A stretch of DNA of 64,000 bases. It comes from Nonomuraea polychroma. GTDB taxonomy: Bacteria > Actinomycetota > Actinomycetes > Streptosporangiales > Streptosporangiaceae. The notes under the pieces were generated by a model. That model was not told the origin of the DNA. It did not search any database and saw nothing but the letters and a program-made list of their open reading frames with translations. Shown piece after piece: positions 26,765 through 35,524 of the stretch (position 1 is the stretch's first letter; every line of letters begins with the position of its first letter). Made by a program: the position numbers and the translations under genes. Location: contig NZ_SAUN01000001.1 in NCBI RefSeq assembly GCF_004011505.1, forward strand, positions 8,831,501-8,895,500, read 5' to 3'.

Positions 26765-28207
26765 ATGTCGTACGTGCGTAACTCGCGCTGGACCGCGCTG
26801 GGCGTGTTGTCCGCGACGGGACTGATGACGATCCTGGACGGCAGCATCGTGACGGTGGCGATGCCCGCCATCCAGAAGGACCTGGGCTTCTCCGGCGCGG
26901 AGCTGAGCTGGATCGTCAACGCCTATCTGATCCCCTTCGGCGGTCTGCTGCTCCTGGCCGGGAGGTTGGGCGACCTGATCGGGCGCCGGACCATGTTCCT
27001 GGCCGGGAACACGATCTTCGCCGCCGCCTCCGTGCTGGCGGGCGCGGCCACCGGCCCCGGCCTGCTCATCGCCGCCCGGTTCCTGCAGGGCGTGGGCAGC
27101 GCGCTGGCCTCCGCCGTGGTCCTGGGCATCCTGGTGACGCTGTTCACCGACCTGCGCGAACGCGGCAAGGCCATCGCGATCTTCAGCTTCACCGGTGCCG
27201 CCGGCGCCTCGATCGGCCAGGTCCTGGGCGGTGTGCTCACCGACGCCCTGAGCTGGCCGTGGATCTTCTTCATCAACGTGCCGATCGGCGTGATCACCGT
27301 CGTGCTGGCGCTGCTGGCGCTGCCCGCCGACCGCGGTGTCGGCCTGGCGGCCGGCGCGGACGTCATCGGGGCCGTGCTGGTGACCACCGGCCTGATGCTG
27401 GGCATCTACACCGTCGTCAAGGTCGAGGAGTACGGCTGGCTCGCCGCCCACACCCTTGGCCTCGGCGCGGTGTCGCTGGCCCTGCTCGCCGCGTTCGTGG
27501 CGCGGCAGGCGACGGCCAAGGCCCCGCTCATGCCGCTGCGGATCCTGCGCTCGCGCAACGTGGTCGGCGCCAACCTCGCCCAGATGCTGGCCCTGTCGGG
27601 GATGTTCGCCTTCCAGGTCCTCGTCGCGCTTTACATGCAGCGGGTCCTGGGTTACGGAGCGCTCGACACCGGGCTGGCGATGCTCCCGGCCGCGGTGGGC
27701 ATCGGCTCGATCTCGCTGTTCGTCTCGGCCCGGCTCAGCGCCCGCTTCGGCGCCCGTACCGTCCTGCTGGCCGGCCTTGTGCTGCTCGTCGGGGCGATGC
27801 TCCTGCTCACCCGCGTCACGGTGAACGCGGACTACGTCGCTCACCTGCTCCCGCCGATGCTGCTGATCTCGGGTGGCGGACTTGTGCTCCCGGCGCTGGC
27901 CACGCTGGGCATGTCGGGCGCGCGGGAGAGCGACGCGGGGCTGGCGTCCGGGTTGTTCAACACCACCCAGCAGGTCGGCATGGCCATCGGTGTGGCGGTG
28001 CTGTCCACGATGGCCGCCTCGCGCACCGGTGAGCTGCTGGCCGCCGGAGCCGGCCAGGCCGCCGCGCTGACCGGAGGCTACCGGCTGGCGTTCGGCATCT
28101 CCGCCGGGCTGTTGCTCGCGGCGTTCGCCGTGGCCCTCGTCGTCCTGCGCCAGCCCGCCCCGGCCGCCGCCGAACCCGCTCAGGAGGAGGCGGTGGCGAC
28201 CTCCTGA
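26765..28207 (+). CDS. MFS transporter, DHA2 (EmrB/QacA) multidrug efflux family
   Basis: A 480-residue membrane protein with 14 predicted helices. TILDGSIVTVAMPAIQKDLG is the DHA2 motif D1 region, GRLGDLIGRRTMFLAGNTIF the loop 2-3 motif A, and GAAGASIGQVLGGVLTDALS motif C of drug/proton antiporters. It should export drugs by proton exchange. MarR lies immediately upstream and a ribosome-site hairpin precedes the start, so expression is tightly limited. A terminator follows. It could export toxic natural products. Confidence 0.92.
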   Translation: MSYVRNSRWTALGVLSATGLMTILDGSIVTVAMPAIQKDLGFSGAELSWIVNAYLIPFGGLLLLAGRLGDLIGRRTMFLAGNTIFAAASVLAGAATGPGLLIAARFLQGVGSALASAVVLGILVTLFTDLRERGKAIAIFSFTGAAGASIGQVLGGVLTDALSWPWIFFINVPIGVITVVLALLALPADRGVGLAAGADVIGAVLVTTGLMLGIYTVVKVEEYGWLAAHTLGLGAVSLALLAAFVARQATAKAPLMPLRILRSRNVVGANLAQMLALSGMFAFQVLVALYMQRVLGYGALDTGLAMLPAAVGIGSISLFVSARLSARFGARTVLLAGLVLLVGAMLLLTRVTVNADYVAHLLPPMLLISGGGLVLPALATLGMSGARESDAGLASGLFNTTQQVGMAIGVAVLSTMAASRTGELLAAGAGQAAALTGGYRLAFGISAGLLLAAFAVALVVLRQPAPAAAEPAQEEAVATS

Positions 28208-28219
28208 GACCGGCCTCCC

Positions 28220-28246
28220 GCCCGGGCGATCATTGGTCGCCCGGGC
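28220..28246 (+). terminator. Terminator hairpin after the MFS gene
   Basis: Arms GCCCGGGCGA (28220-28229) and its exact complement (28237-28246) with a 7-base loop, followed by a short pyrimidine run. Confidence 0.75.
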
Positions 28247-28308
28247 CCTTTCGATGTACGGGGCGCGTCAAGCGAGTTGAAAGCTCAGGTGGCTAGCTTG
28301 CACAGGCT

Positions 28309-29838
28309 GTGGAGAGAGGTGCGATACGTGGTAGATCAAGCCACGACGTGAACGGCGGAAGGCTGTCCGGCAGGTACGCCTTGATCCGTCAGCTCGGCAG
28401 CGGCGGCATGGGCACCGTCTGGCTGGCCAGGGACGAGATGCTGCACCGTGAGGTCGCCGTCAAGGAGCTGAAGCTGCCTGACGGCATGGGCGAGGCGAAG
28501 CGTGCCGAGGCCGTCACCAGGTCTGTACGCGAGGCGCAGGCCACCGCCCGGCTACGCCACCCCGGCATCGTCGAGCTGCACGACATCGTGGTCGAGCAGG
28601 GCCGGCCCTGGCTGGTCATGGAGCTGCTCCGTGGCCGCACGCTGGACGAGACGGTCGCGCTGCGGGGCCCGCTGCCTCCCCGGCAGGTGGCCGGCATCGG
28701 CGCCGACGTGCTCGACGCGCTGAACGCCGCGCACGCGCGCGGTCTGCAGCACCGCGATGTGAAGCCGGGCAACATCTTCCTCACCGACAGCGGCCGGGTC
28801 GTGCTCACCGACTTCGGCATCGCCAGGGAGGAAGGCCAGGAGACGCTGACAGAGACCGGAATGATGATCGGCTCACCCGGTTTCATCGCCCCGGAACGCC
28901 TGAGGGGCGACAAGGGCGGCCCGGCCAGCGATCTGTGGTCGCTCGCCGCCACGCTTTACCTGGCGGCAGAGGGGCGCCCGCCCTTCGACGGCTCCCCCTC
29001 CGAGCGGATCAGGGCGACGCTGAAAACGCGGCCCCGTCCGGCCCGCGAGCCTCTCGGCCCGGTCCTGGCGGCCATGCTCGCCCGCCCCGCGACCGCCAGG
29101 CCGGACGCCCAGACGGCCCTGCGCGCGCTCAGGGACATCGCGGCCGGCCGGCCCACCCGGCTGCCCCACGCCGCCGCCATGATCCGGGAAAGGACCCGCA
29201 GACGTGGCCGTATCTGGGCCTTATTGGTCATCACGCTGGCGTTGGTCGTCACGGCGTTCGTCGCCGCCACCAGGAGTGCCGAGACAGATGTTCCTGACGC
29301 CTTCACCGTGCCCATCGACGTGTGCACGGTGCTGCCGGCCCAGGAGGCGGCTCAGCTGCTCAAGTCACGCCGGCCCGTGACGGGCCGGCCGAGCACCGAC
29401 CAGGGCGGGCCGACGTGCCGGTGGACCATCCCCGACCACGGGATCAGCCTCCAGGTGCAGACCGACTCCGGCACCGCCGACCCGTGGTCGATGACCAGGC
29501 AGACCGCGCACAAGCTCCTGCTCAGCGAGGAACGCTACTGGCGCGAGGCCGGGCAGAACGTGGAATGGACGTGGGAGGCGATCGGCGCGGCGGATTCCTA
29601 CACCGCGAAGAGCACGCCCAGCCGCAGGATCGAGGGGGTGGGTGAGGAGGCGTTCGCCTTCGAGCTGACCGGCCCGCACGGCAGGGTCCACACTTCTGTC
29701 GTCAGCTTCCGGCTGGCGAATCTCGTCGTGGCGGTCCGCTACACGACGCTGGCCACCCGGCCGACCGACGCGTCCATCAAAGAGACCGCGCTCGAAGCCG
29801 CACGGCTGACCGAGCATGCCCTGCGCCGCGCCGCCTGA
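28309..29838 (+). CDS. Transmembrane Ser/Thr protein kinase (Hanks type)
   Basis: A 509-residue kinase. Glycine loop QLGSGGMGTVWLA, catalytic lysine in REVAVKELKLP, loop LQHRDVKPGNIFL, DFGIAREEG and the APE-type GSPGFIAPERL are all present, so it is likely active. A single membrane helix (GRIWALLVITLALVVTAFVA, about residues 303-322) separates it from an extracellular domain of about 185 residues with paired cysteines (VCTVLP...TCRW), like DUF3558-type sensors. The GTG at 28309 is taken as start, but GTG 28348 is possible; neither has a strong ribosome site. No substrate gene is linked. Confidence 0.85.
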   Translation: MERGAIRGRSSHDVNGGRLSGRYALIRQLGSGGMGTVWLARDEMLHREVAVKELKLPDGMGEAKRAEAVTRSVREAQATARLRHPGIVELHDIVVEQGRPWLVMELLRGRTLDETVALRGPLPPRQVAGIGADVLDALNAAHARGLQHRDVKPGNIFLTDSGRVVLTDFGIAREEGQETLTETGMMIGSPGFIAPERLRGDKGGPASDLWSLAATLYLAAEGRPPFDGSPSERIRATLKTRPRPAREPLGPVLAAMLARPATARPDAQTALRALRDIAAGRPTRLPHAAAMIRERTRRRGRIWALLVITLALVVTAFVAATRSAETDVPDAFTVPIDVCTVLPAQEAAQLLKSRRPVTGRPSTDQGGPTCRWTIPDHGISLQVQTDSGTADPWSMTRQTAHKLLLSEERYWREAGQNVEWTWEAIGAADSYTAKSTPSRRIEGVGEEAFAFELTGPHGRVHTSVVSFRLANLVVAVRYTTLATRPTDASIKETALEAARLTEHALRRAA

Positions 29839-30031
29839 CGCGTACCTGCTCGCCGACGGCCATCCTCTGCGGGAGCACGCGTGGCGCACCGACCGTGCGG
29901 GCACCTCATCCTCGGCTACGCCACGCTGGGCGTGCTGCTCGCCCTCCGGCCCGGCCTGGTCATCCCGCGCGGCTGAGCACCTCACCGGCATCCGCCGCTT
30001 TACCTGCGGTTTCTTCGGTAAGTGACACAGT

Positions 30032-31351
30032 ATGAGCATGGCAGGCGGCCGCTCCATCAGGGCCCGGATGACGATCGCGACGGTGGCGCTGTTCGGCGTC
30101 ATCGTCAGCGTGTGGGTGTTGGCGATCTCGCTGACGTACCCGGTACGCGCGCGAGCCGACCTCGTCGCCCAGGCGGACGCCGCCAGTCGCCGCCTCGCCA
30201 CCACCATCGACAAGGTGCGCTTCACCGGCTCCATCCCGCCATGGGACGGTGTGCAGATCATGCAGATCGTCGACGCCTCCGGCCGGGTGCTGGCCGCCAC
30301 CGAGGGGAGCGCCGGCCGGCAGGCCCTCACCGACGCCCGGCCCACTGGGGGTGACTCCCGGGTCATGGACCGCGTGTGCCACTCCGGCGGCTGCATGGTC
30401 GTGGTGGGAACGAGCAACCCCACCAGCGTGTACGGGCCCGTCGTCGCCTACGCGGCCACGCATGAGCCGTTCCTGCTGAGATCGCCGTTCCTTCCCGTGA
30501 TCCTGTCGGCCTCGGCGGCGGCGTTGGTGGCGCTGTTGGGATGGGGCGCGTGGTACGGCACCGGCCGGGTGCTCGCTCCCGTGGAGCGGATCCGATCGGA
30601 GCTGGAGCACTTCAGCGCCCAGGATCTGAGCCGGCGCATCGACGTGCCCGACACGAAGGACGAGGTCGCCGAGCTCGCCACCACCGTCAACGGGACCCTG
30701 GCGCGGCTGGAGAACGCCGTGGAGCGGCACCGCAGCTTCGTCTCGGACGCCTCCCACGAGTTGCGGACCCCCATCGCCGGGCTCCTCGTACGCCTGGAGT
30801 CAGGGCTCCACGACCTGGACGAGAAGGAGTGGCGGGCGGCGATCAGGGACGCTCAGCGGCTGTCGGACATCGTGCACGACCTGCTCTTGATGGCCCGGCT
30901 GGACGCGGGCACGCCGATGGAGCAGCAGCGGATCGATCTCGGGCAGCTGGTAGAGGAGGAGATCTCCCAGCGGCCCTCCCGGTTGCCCATGACCATCGAC
31001 GTGGAGCCCGGAGTGCACGTCCGGGGGAGCCGGTTGCGGCTGGGGCGGCTGCTGACGAATCTGCTGTCCAACGCCGATCGGTACGGCGACTCCCGGGTGT
31101 GGATCTCCGTCCGGGGACACGCGGACGAGGCCGTGGTGGAGGTGCGGGACGACGGGCCGGGGATCCCCGAGGAGATGCGGGACCGGGTGTTCGAACGGTT
31201 CACCCGGCTCGAACACAGCCGGTCCCGGGATACCGGGGGCAGCGGGCTGGGGCTGCCGATCGCCCGTGACATCGCAAGGGTCCACGGCGGCACGCTGGAA
31301 GCCGGAGGCGACTCAGGAGGGCGGCTGATCCTGCGCCTTCCGCGCGATTGA
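30032..31351 (+). CDS. Orphan sensor histidine kinase
   Basis: A 439-residue membrane kinase. Two helices (residues 13-35 and about 155-178) flank an extracytoplasmic sensor of some 120 residues. HAMP follows (GRVLAPVERIRSELEHFSAQ), then the dimerisation helix with phospho-accepting His in SFVSDASHELRTPIAGLLVR, and the ATP domain with N box LLTNLLSNADRYGD, G1 VRDDGPGIPEE and G2 GGSGLGLPIA. No response regulator gene is adjacent, although these genes normally come in pairs; 29839-30031 before it has only low-quality open frames. Its target is unknown. Confidence 0.88.
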   Translation: MSMAGGRSIRARMTIATVALFGVIVSVWVLAISLTYPVRARADLVAQADAASRRLATTIDKVRFTGSIPPWDGVQIMQIVDASGRVLAATEGSAGRQALTDARPTGGDSRVMDRVCHSGGCMVVVGTSNPTSVYGPVVAYAATHEPFLLRSPFLPVILSASAAALVALLGWGAWYGTGRVLAPVERIRSELEHFSAQDLSRRIDVPDTKDEVAELATTVNGTLARLENAVERHRSFVSDASHELRTPIAGLLVRLESGLHDLDEKEWRAAIRDAQRLSDIVHDLLLMARLDAGTPMEQQRIDLGQLVEEEISQRPSRLPMTIDVEPGVHVRGSRLRLGRLLTNLLSNADRYGDSRVWISVRGHADEAVVEVRDDGPGIPEEMRDRVFERFTRLEHSRSRDTGGSGLGLPIARDIARVHGGTLEAGGDSGGRLILRLPRD

Positions 31352-31404
31352 CCGGGCCGGGCGTTTCACGGACTGTCCGTCCGCCCGCGCGATTGACCGG
31401 GCCG
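31341..31404. repeat. Two copies of a 19-bp direct repeat, 45 bp apart
   Basis: CGCGCGATTGACCGGGCCG occurs at 31341-31359 and 31386-31404. The first copy contains the stop codon of the histidine kinase. Following sequences are similar but not identical and can form small hairpins (GACCGTC at 31404-31410 with its complement). It looks like a local duplication of a gene end, perhaps a doubled terminator. Confidence 0.6.
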
Positions 31405-31410
31405 ACCGTC

Positions 31411-32136
31411 TTACGGACGGTCTATCCGCCCGCGGGTGGAGATCGCGATGATCGCGACGACGACGCCGACCAGCAGCACCGGCAGGGCCGGCGCCCACAA
31501 CGGCGCCACGCGCAGCAGCAGCGCGCCGATGATGGCGCCGCACAGCAGCGCTGCCAGCCTGCCCACGTCGCCCGCGACGGCGGCCCGCCGGCGTGGCGTG
31601 CCGGTGCGGGTACGCATGAGGCCGGTCAGCGTACCCGTCAGGTAGGTGGTCGATGCCCCGGGCACGCCTGAGCTGATCGTCAGCGCGCTCTGCACACCCA
31701 TCGCCGCCGAGGCGGGCGCGAGCAGCAGCACGGCGGCGTTCGTGTTCGGCTGCCCGTCGATGGCCAGCCATCCAGCGCACACGCATGCCAGCAGCGCCAG
31801 CTCGGCCACGGCGATCAAGCAGGCCCGCCGGCGCCAACCGGCCCCGCTGCCGAGCCCTGCGCTGCCGGCCGCGACGCCGAGAGCGTAACCGGCCACGGCT
31901 GTGGTGACGCCCGCCGACAGCGCACCGTCCAGCGTCGCGACGCCACGCCCGAGTTGCACGAGATTGCCGGTGACGACGCTGGCGAACGCGCCCCCGAGGC
32001 GCGTCACGCACACGGCGTCCAGGCAACCCGCGGCCGCGGCGAGAACCACCAGCAGGCGTGCCACCACCCGCTCGGACACCATTGGACCGGCCCCGCCCGA
32101 CACGCCCGCGGGCGGCCTGATCTTCTTGTGTGACAT
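31411..32136 (-). CDS. DUF1275 (YoaK family) membrane protein
   Basis: A 241-residue protein with six or seven hydrophobic segments. The family motif AAAGCLDAVCVTRLGGAFAS and VVTGNLVQLG near the N terminus (the D..t...G.f.s..TGN pattern) and ASTTYLTGTLTGLMR in the second half are clear. The function of DUF1275 is not established; transport is suspected. The second Met (residue 19, MVSERV) is a possible alternative start. It is convergent with the histidine kinase. Confidence 0.85.
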   Translation of the reverse strand: MSHKKIRPPAGVSGGAGPMVSERVVARLLVVLAAAAGCLDAVCVTRLGGAFASVVTGNLVQLGRGVATLDGALSAGVTTAVAGYALGVAAGSAGLGSGAGWRRRACLIAVAELALLACVCAGWLAIDGQPNTNAAVLLLAPASAAMGVQSALTISSGVPGASTTYLTGTLTGLMRTRTGTPRRRAAVAGDVGRLAALLCGAIIGALLLRVAPLWAPALPVLLVGVVVAIIAISTRGRIDRP

Positions 32137-32275
32137 GCCACCTCCTCCTGTGTTCAGCGGGAGGAGGGTTCGGCTCGGGCGAGGACGGCGGCCACCGTCA
32201 CGTCAGCGCCCCCTCGGAACGTAGCCGTGGTGGAACATGTCCAGGTCGGACAGGCGGGAATCCTTTTTCGCGGCG

Positions 32276-32734
32276 TCAGTGTGTCGTTGAGCGCAGCCTC
32301 GGGTTGAACACCCATCCCTGCAACAGGGTGAACCGGATCGCCGACGCCAGGCCGTTGGCCAGGATCACCGCGATCAGCTCAGCCGTCGCCGAGGAGCCCG
32401 ACGGCAGGACGGCCAGGCTCAGCGTCGAGATGCCGAGGCCGATGAGGAAGGCGATGAGCCCGCCGAGATGGTCGCGCGCGGCTCCCGCGCTGCCGGTCAC
32501 CCCGAACGTGAACCGCCGGTTGGCGGCGGTGTTGGCGATCGCCGTGGTGAGCATGGCGATGGTGTTCGCGGCCATCGACGGCAGGATCGCGGAGAGCGCC
32601 CAGAACAGCACCAGATAGGCCACCGTGCACGTGGCTCCGACGACCGCGTAGGACGGCAGCCGGCGGGAGATCGTGGCCGGGCCGGAGTCCGATGCGGTGG
32701 CCGGGGCGTGGGGGGCGGTGGTCAGGACGCTCAT
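32276..32734 (-). CDS. GtrA-like membrane protein
   Basis: A 152-residue protein with four helices of the GtrA family. LPSYAVVGATCTVAYLVLFW, NTIAMLTTAIANTAANRRFTF (the NRxwtF signature, here NRRFTF) and IRFTLLQGWVFNP are visible. GtrA-type proteins move polyprenyl-linked sugars across the membrane or assist cell-wall glycan assembly. Start ATG 32734 (MSVLTTAPH) is chosen; an upstream extension is low quality. It is divergent from the secreted glycanase gene. Confidence 0.83.
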   Translation of the reverse strand: MSVLTTAPHAPATASDSGPATISRRLPSYAVVGATCTVAYLVLFWALSAILPSMAANTIAMLTTAIANTAANRRFTFGVTGSAGAARDHLGGLIAFLIGLGISTLSLAVLPSGSSATAELIAVILANGLASAIRFTLLQGWVFNPRLRSTTH

Positions 32735-32829
32735 GACATCGATGATCGGGAGCCGGCATGGGAGCCCCCTTGGCCCAGCATTAAACGCAGGTAAGAAATC
32801 CCGCGAAGCAGGTCCACGCACGCAGGGTG

Positions 32830-32881
32830 TTGACACGGTGACCGCCGCGCTTCAGTATCCCTTCAATGGTTGCGCAACCAT
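32830..32881 (+). promoter_or_regulatory. Promoter and LacI-type operator of the GH5 glycanase gene
   Basis: TTGACA (32830-32835) and CAGTAT (32853-32858), 17 bases apart, form a promoter. The perfect 16-bp palindrome ATGGTTGCGCAACCAT (32866-32881) follows at the expected transcription start. It has the central CG of LacI-type sites, and the LacI gene just beyond the glycanase is the likely binder. Confidence 0.65.
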
Positions 32882-32934
32882 CACTGCTCTCTCTCCACCC
32901 CCGTGAACCCCCACCATGAAGGAGACGTACACGC

Positions 32935-34362
32935 ATGGCTGCGCTGACACGCGGGCTTGTCCCGCGCGCGGTGGCGGCGGCCGTCCTGCTGGCGAGCGCG
33001 CTCACCGCCGCGCTCGCCCAGCCGGCCACCGCGCATTCCCGCGGAACGAGTGACTTCCGCGGCGTCAACTGGGCCGACCCGCGGGACAACTACGCCGCCG
33101 ACCAGGTCGTGCCGACCGGCCTTTCCACCTCCGACGATTACGCCGCCACCCACGCCAAGGCGAAGCGGATCGTCTCAGGCTTCCAGTCGGTGCTGGGCGC
33201 CAACACCGTACGGATGCCGGTGAATCCCTCCAGCGTGGGAACCACCTGGTGGTCGTCCTACACGGGCGCCATCGACGCCGCGCTCGCCCGTGGCATGAAG
33301 GTCATCCTGAGCTACTGGGAAGCCAACACCGCCAAGGACGGCAAGATCGACGACGTGGCGGCGTGGAACGCCATGTGGGACACCATCGTCGGCAAGTACG
33401 GCAAACACTCCCGCGTGTACTTCGAGCCGATGAACGAGCCATTCGGCTACGGCCTGGACCAGTGGGTCACGATCGGCGCCGACTGGCTGGCCGCGCACCG
33501 CCACGTGCCGCGCGGGCGCGTCATCGTCAGCGGCACCGGTTACAACGACAATGTCACAGGGGTCGGCGCCGCACCCGAGCTCCAGGGCACCCTGCTGTCC
33601 CTGCACTTCTACGGCTTCTGGGCCGCCCACACCACCGAGGCCGAGTGGAAGGCCGACCTGGCTGCACGCCTCGGCGAGTACGCCTACCGCACCCTCATCG
33701 ACGAGGCCGGCGCCCCGATGACCACCGGGCTCAACTACGGCGCGTGGAACGGCAACATCTACACCTCCTACTTCGCCGCCACCACCAACACGGCTCGGGA
33801 GAAGCGGATGGGCCTGGTCTACTGGCCCGGGCTGCGGGCCGGGGACGCCTACTCACTGCTCTCGCAGAACGCCGACGGCACCCTGACGCCCAACAGCGCG
33901 ACCGGTCTCGCCCAGCTGAGGTGGGGCTGGGGATTCGGGGACGAGCCGCCGGTCAACGACGACCCGCCCGCTCCCCCGGGCGAGGTGATCAGGGGAGTCG
34001 GCTCGGACCGATGCGTCGACGTGCCGGGATGGAGCACCGCCAACGGCACCCAGCTCGACCTGTGGGACTGCAACGGCGGCGCCAACCAGTCCTGGAACCA
34101 CACCACCGACGGGGCGCTCATGGTCTACGGCAACAAGTGCATGGAGATCGGCGGCGACGGCGTCTCGCCGGGCAGCCCCGTGCAGATCAACGACTGCGCC
34201 GGCACGCCCGCCCAGAAGTGGGCCGTCAACGCCGACCTGACCATCACCAATCCGGCCACCGGCCTGTGCCTGCAGGCCACGGGCGCCGGAACCGGCAACG
34301 GGACGCTGATCGACGTGGGACAGTGCGCCGGCACCTCCCACCAGCAATGGAGGCGCTCCTAG
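32935..34362 (+). CDS. Secreted GH5 glycanase with ricin-type CBM13
   Basis: A 475-residue exported enzyme. A Sec signal ends near ALAQPATAHS (residue 34). The GH5 barrel (about 40-330) holds the acid/base Glu168 in FEPMNEPFG and the nucleophile Glu257 in TLIDEAGAP; LHFYGF carries the conserved substrate-contact His/Tyr. A Pro-rich linker leads to a ricin-type CBM13 (about 345-475) with QxW repeats NQSWN, AQKWA and HQQWR and paired cysteines. Substrate may be cellulose, mannan or xylan; GH5 subfamily cannot be told by eye. The operator and the convergent LacI gene indicate sugar induction. Confidence 0.88.
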   Translation: MAALTRGLVPRAVAAAVLLASALTAALAQPATAHSRGTSDFRGVNWADPRDNYAADQVVPTGLSTSDDYAATHAKAKRIVSGFQSVLGANTVRMPVNPSSVGTTWWSSYTGAIDAALARGMKVILSYWEANTAKDGKIDDVAAWNAMWDTIVGKYGKHSRVYFEPMNEPFGYGLDQWVTIGADWLAAHRHVPRGRVIVSGTGYNDNVTGVGAAPELQGTLLSLHFYGFWAAHTTEAEWKADLAARLGEYAYRTLIDEAGAPMTTGLNYGAWNGNIYTSYFAATTNTAREKRMGLVYWPGLRAGDAYSLLSQNADGTLTPNSATGLAQLRWGWGFGDEPPVNDDPPAPPGEVIRGVGSDRCVDVPGWSTANGTQLDLWDCNGGANQSWNHTTDGALMVYGNKCMEIGGDGVSPGSPVQINDCAGTPAQKWAVNADLTITNPATGLCLQATGAGTGNGTLIDVGQCAGTSHQQWRRS

Positions 34363-34370
34363 GGAGCAAG

Positions 34371-34410
34371 GAGCACCGCGCCTCACATGGCTGGTGGAGG
34401 CGCGGTGCTC
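34371..34410. terminator. Bidirectional terminator between glycanase and LacI genes
   Basis: Arms GAGCACCGCGCCTC (34371-34384) and its exact complement (34397-34410) form a 14-bp stem with a 12-base loop. The LacI reading frame ends inside it (stop at 34383). Confidence 0.75.
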
Positions 34411-35444
34411 TGCCGTACGACCAAAGAGGTCGGCACGATGTGCGTGCGCAACGCACCGGTGTGGTGGCGGATCTCGTCCAGCAGGCTGTCCACGCAGAGC
34501 CGCCCGATTTCGTCAAAGTTCTGGTGCACGGTGGTCAGCGGGGGCCAGAACGACTCCGAGTCCTCCATGTCGTCGAAGCCGACCACGCTGACCTCGCCCG
34601 GGATGGCCCGACCGGCCTCGTGCAGCGCGCGCATCGCCCCGAGCGCCATCTGGTCGTTGGCCGCGAAGATCGCCGTGACCGACGGGTCCGCGGCCAGGGT
34701 CTTCCCGTGCCGGTAGCCGGACTGGGTGGTCCAGTCGCCGCCGAACACGCGCGGCGGGCGCACACCGGCCGCGCGCAAGGTCTCCTCCCACGCCTTCGCC
34801 CGCGCGGCGGCCGCGAACGACCGCGCCGGACCGGCGATGTGCCAGACCGTACGATGCCCCAGCGACAGCAGGTGCCCGGTGGCCAGCCGCGCACCGCCCT
34901 CTTGATCGCTGTCCACGACGCAGAATTCCGACGCCCCGCCCGAGTCGGCCACCACGATCGGGATGCCGGGCGGGAGGGACAACTGCTCATCGCCGAGCAG
35001 CCGCGCTTCCACGATCACGACGACGCCGTCGACGGCCTGCATCTTCAGCCGGGCCACGGCGCTGTGCACCTCGTCCTGGCTGGTGGACGGCGCGGTCAGC
35101 AACGTCACCGCGTAGCCCTGGCGCTCGGCGGCGGCGACGGTCGCCGCGACGGTGCGGGCGTTGCCGTACGTGGCCATCGTGAACGTTATGACGCCGATCG
35201 TGCCGAACCGGCCAGTCGCCAGGGCACGGGCCGCGGTGTTGGGCTGGTATCCCACCTTGGCCATGGCGTCGAGCACCTTCTTGCGGGTGGACTCGCGTAC
35301 CGTGTCCTGCGCGTTGGCGACGCGGGAGACGGTGATCGGGGCGACGCCCGCGACGCGCGCCACGTCGATCAGCGACGGCCGCTTGCGCGGCCCCGACGGC
35401 TTCTCGCTCAACGCCGGCTTCTCCTGCGGGATCCGGGGCACCAC
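34383..35444 (-). CDS. LacI family transcriptional regulator
   Basis: A regulator of about 353 residues. Helix-turn-helix and hinge: SLIDVARVAGVAPITVSRVA, then STRKKVLDAMAKVGYQPNTA and ARALATGR. The periplasmic-binding-protein-like effector domain follows (TIGVITFTMATYGNARTVAA at its start, AIFAANDQMALGAMRALHEA and VSVVGFDDMEDSESF near the middle). It lies convergent with the GH5 glycanase, whose promoter has a matching palindrome, so it probably represses that gene until an oligosaccharide binds. Start: GTG 35444 has AGG upstream; in-frame ATG 35489 is possible but would lie inside the promoter of the divergent MOSC gene. Confidence 0.88.
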   Translation of the reverse strand: MVPRIPQEKPALSEKPSGPRKRPSLIDVARVAGVAPITVSRVANAQDTVRESTRKKVLDAMAKVGYQPNTAARALATGRFGTIGVITFTMATYGNARTVAATVAAAERQGYAVTLLTAPSTSQDEVHSAVARLKMQAVDGVVVIVEARLLGDEQLSLPPGIPIVVADSGGASEFCVVDSDQEGGARLATGHLLSLGHRTVWHIAGPARSFAAAARAKAWEETLRAAGVRPPRVFGGDWTTQSGYRHGKTLAADPSVTAIFAANDQMALGAMRALHEAGRAIPGEVSVVGFDDMEDSESFWPPLTTVHQNFDEIGRLCVDSLLDEIRHHTGALRTHIVPTSLVVRQSTAPPPAM

Positions 35445-35488
35445 CGACCTGAATGGTAACGGCAGATCGTGGTTCCTACCGTGTGGCA

Positions 35489-35518
35489 TTGTGCGTACGC
35501 TCGGGCGCATCCTACGAT
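35489..35518 (+). promoter_or_regulatory. Promoter of the MOSC gene, probably leaderless
   Basis: TTGTGC (35489-35494) and TACGAT (35513-35518), 18 bases apart. The ATG at 35525 begins seven bases after the -10, so the transcript should start at or next to the start codon; no ribosome site is seen. Confidence 0.55.
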
Positions 35519-35524
35519 TCGATC

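Noticed and set aside
29839..30031. Possible small gene before the histidine kinase
   Set aside because: Short frames without a ribosome site or recognisable motif; a short hydrophobic stretch in one frame is not enough.
31341..31404. CRISPR-like repeat
   Set aside because: Only two copies, inside a gene end, with diverged spacers and no cas genes.
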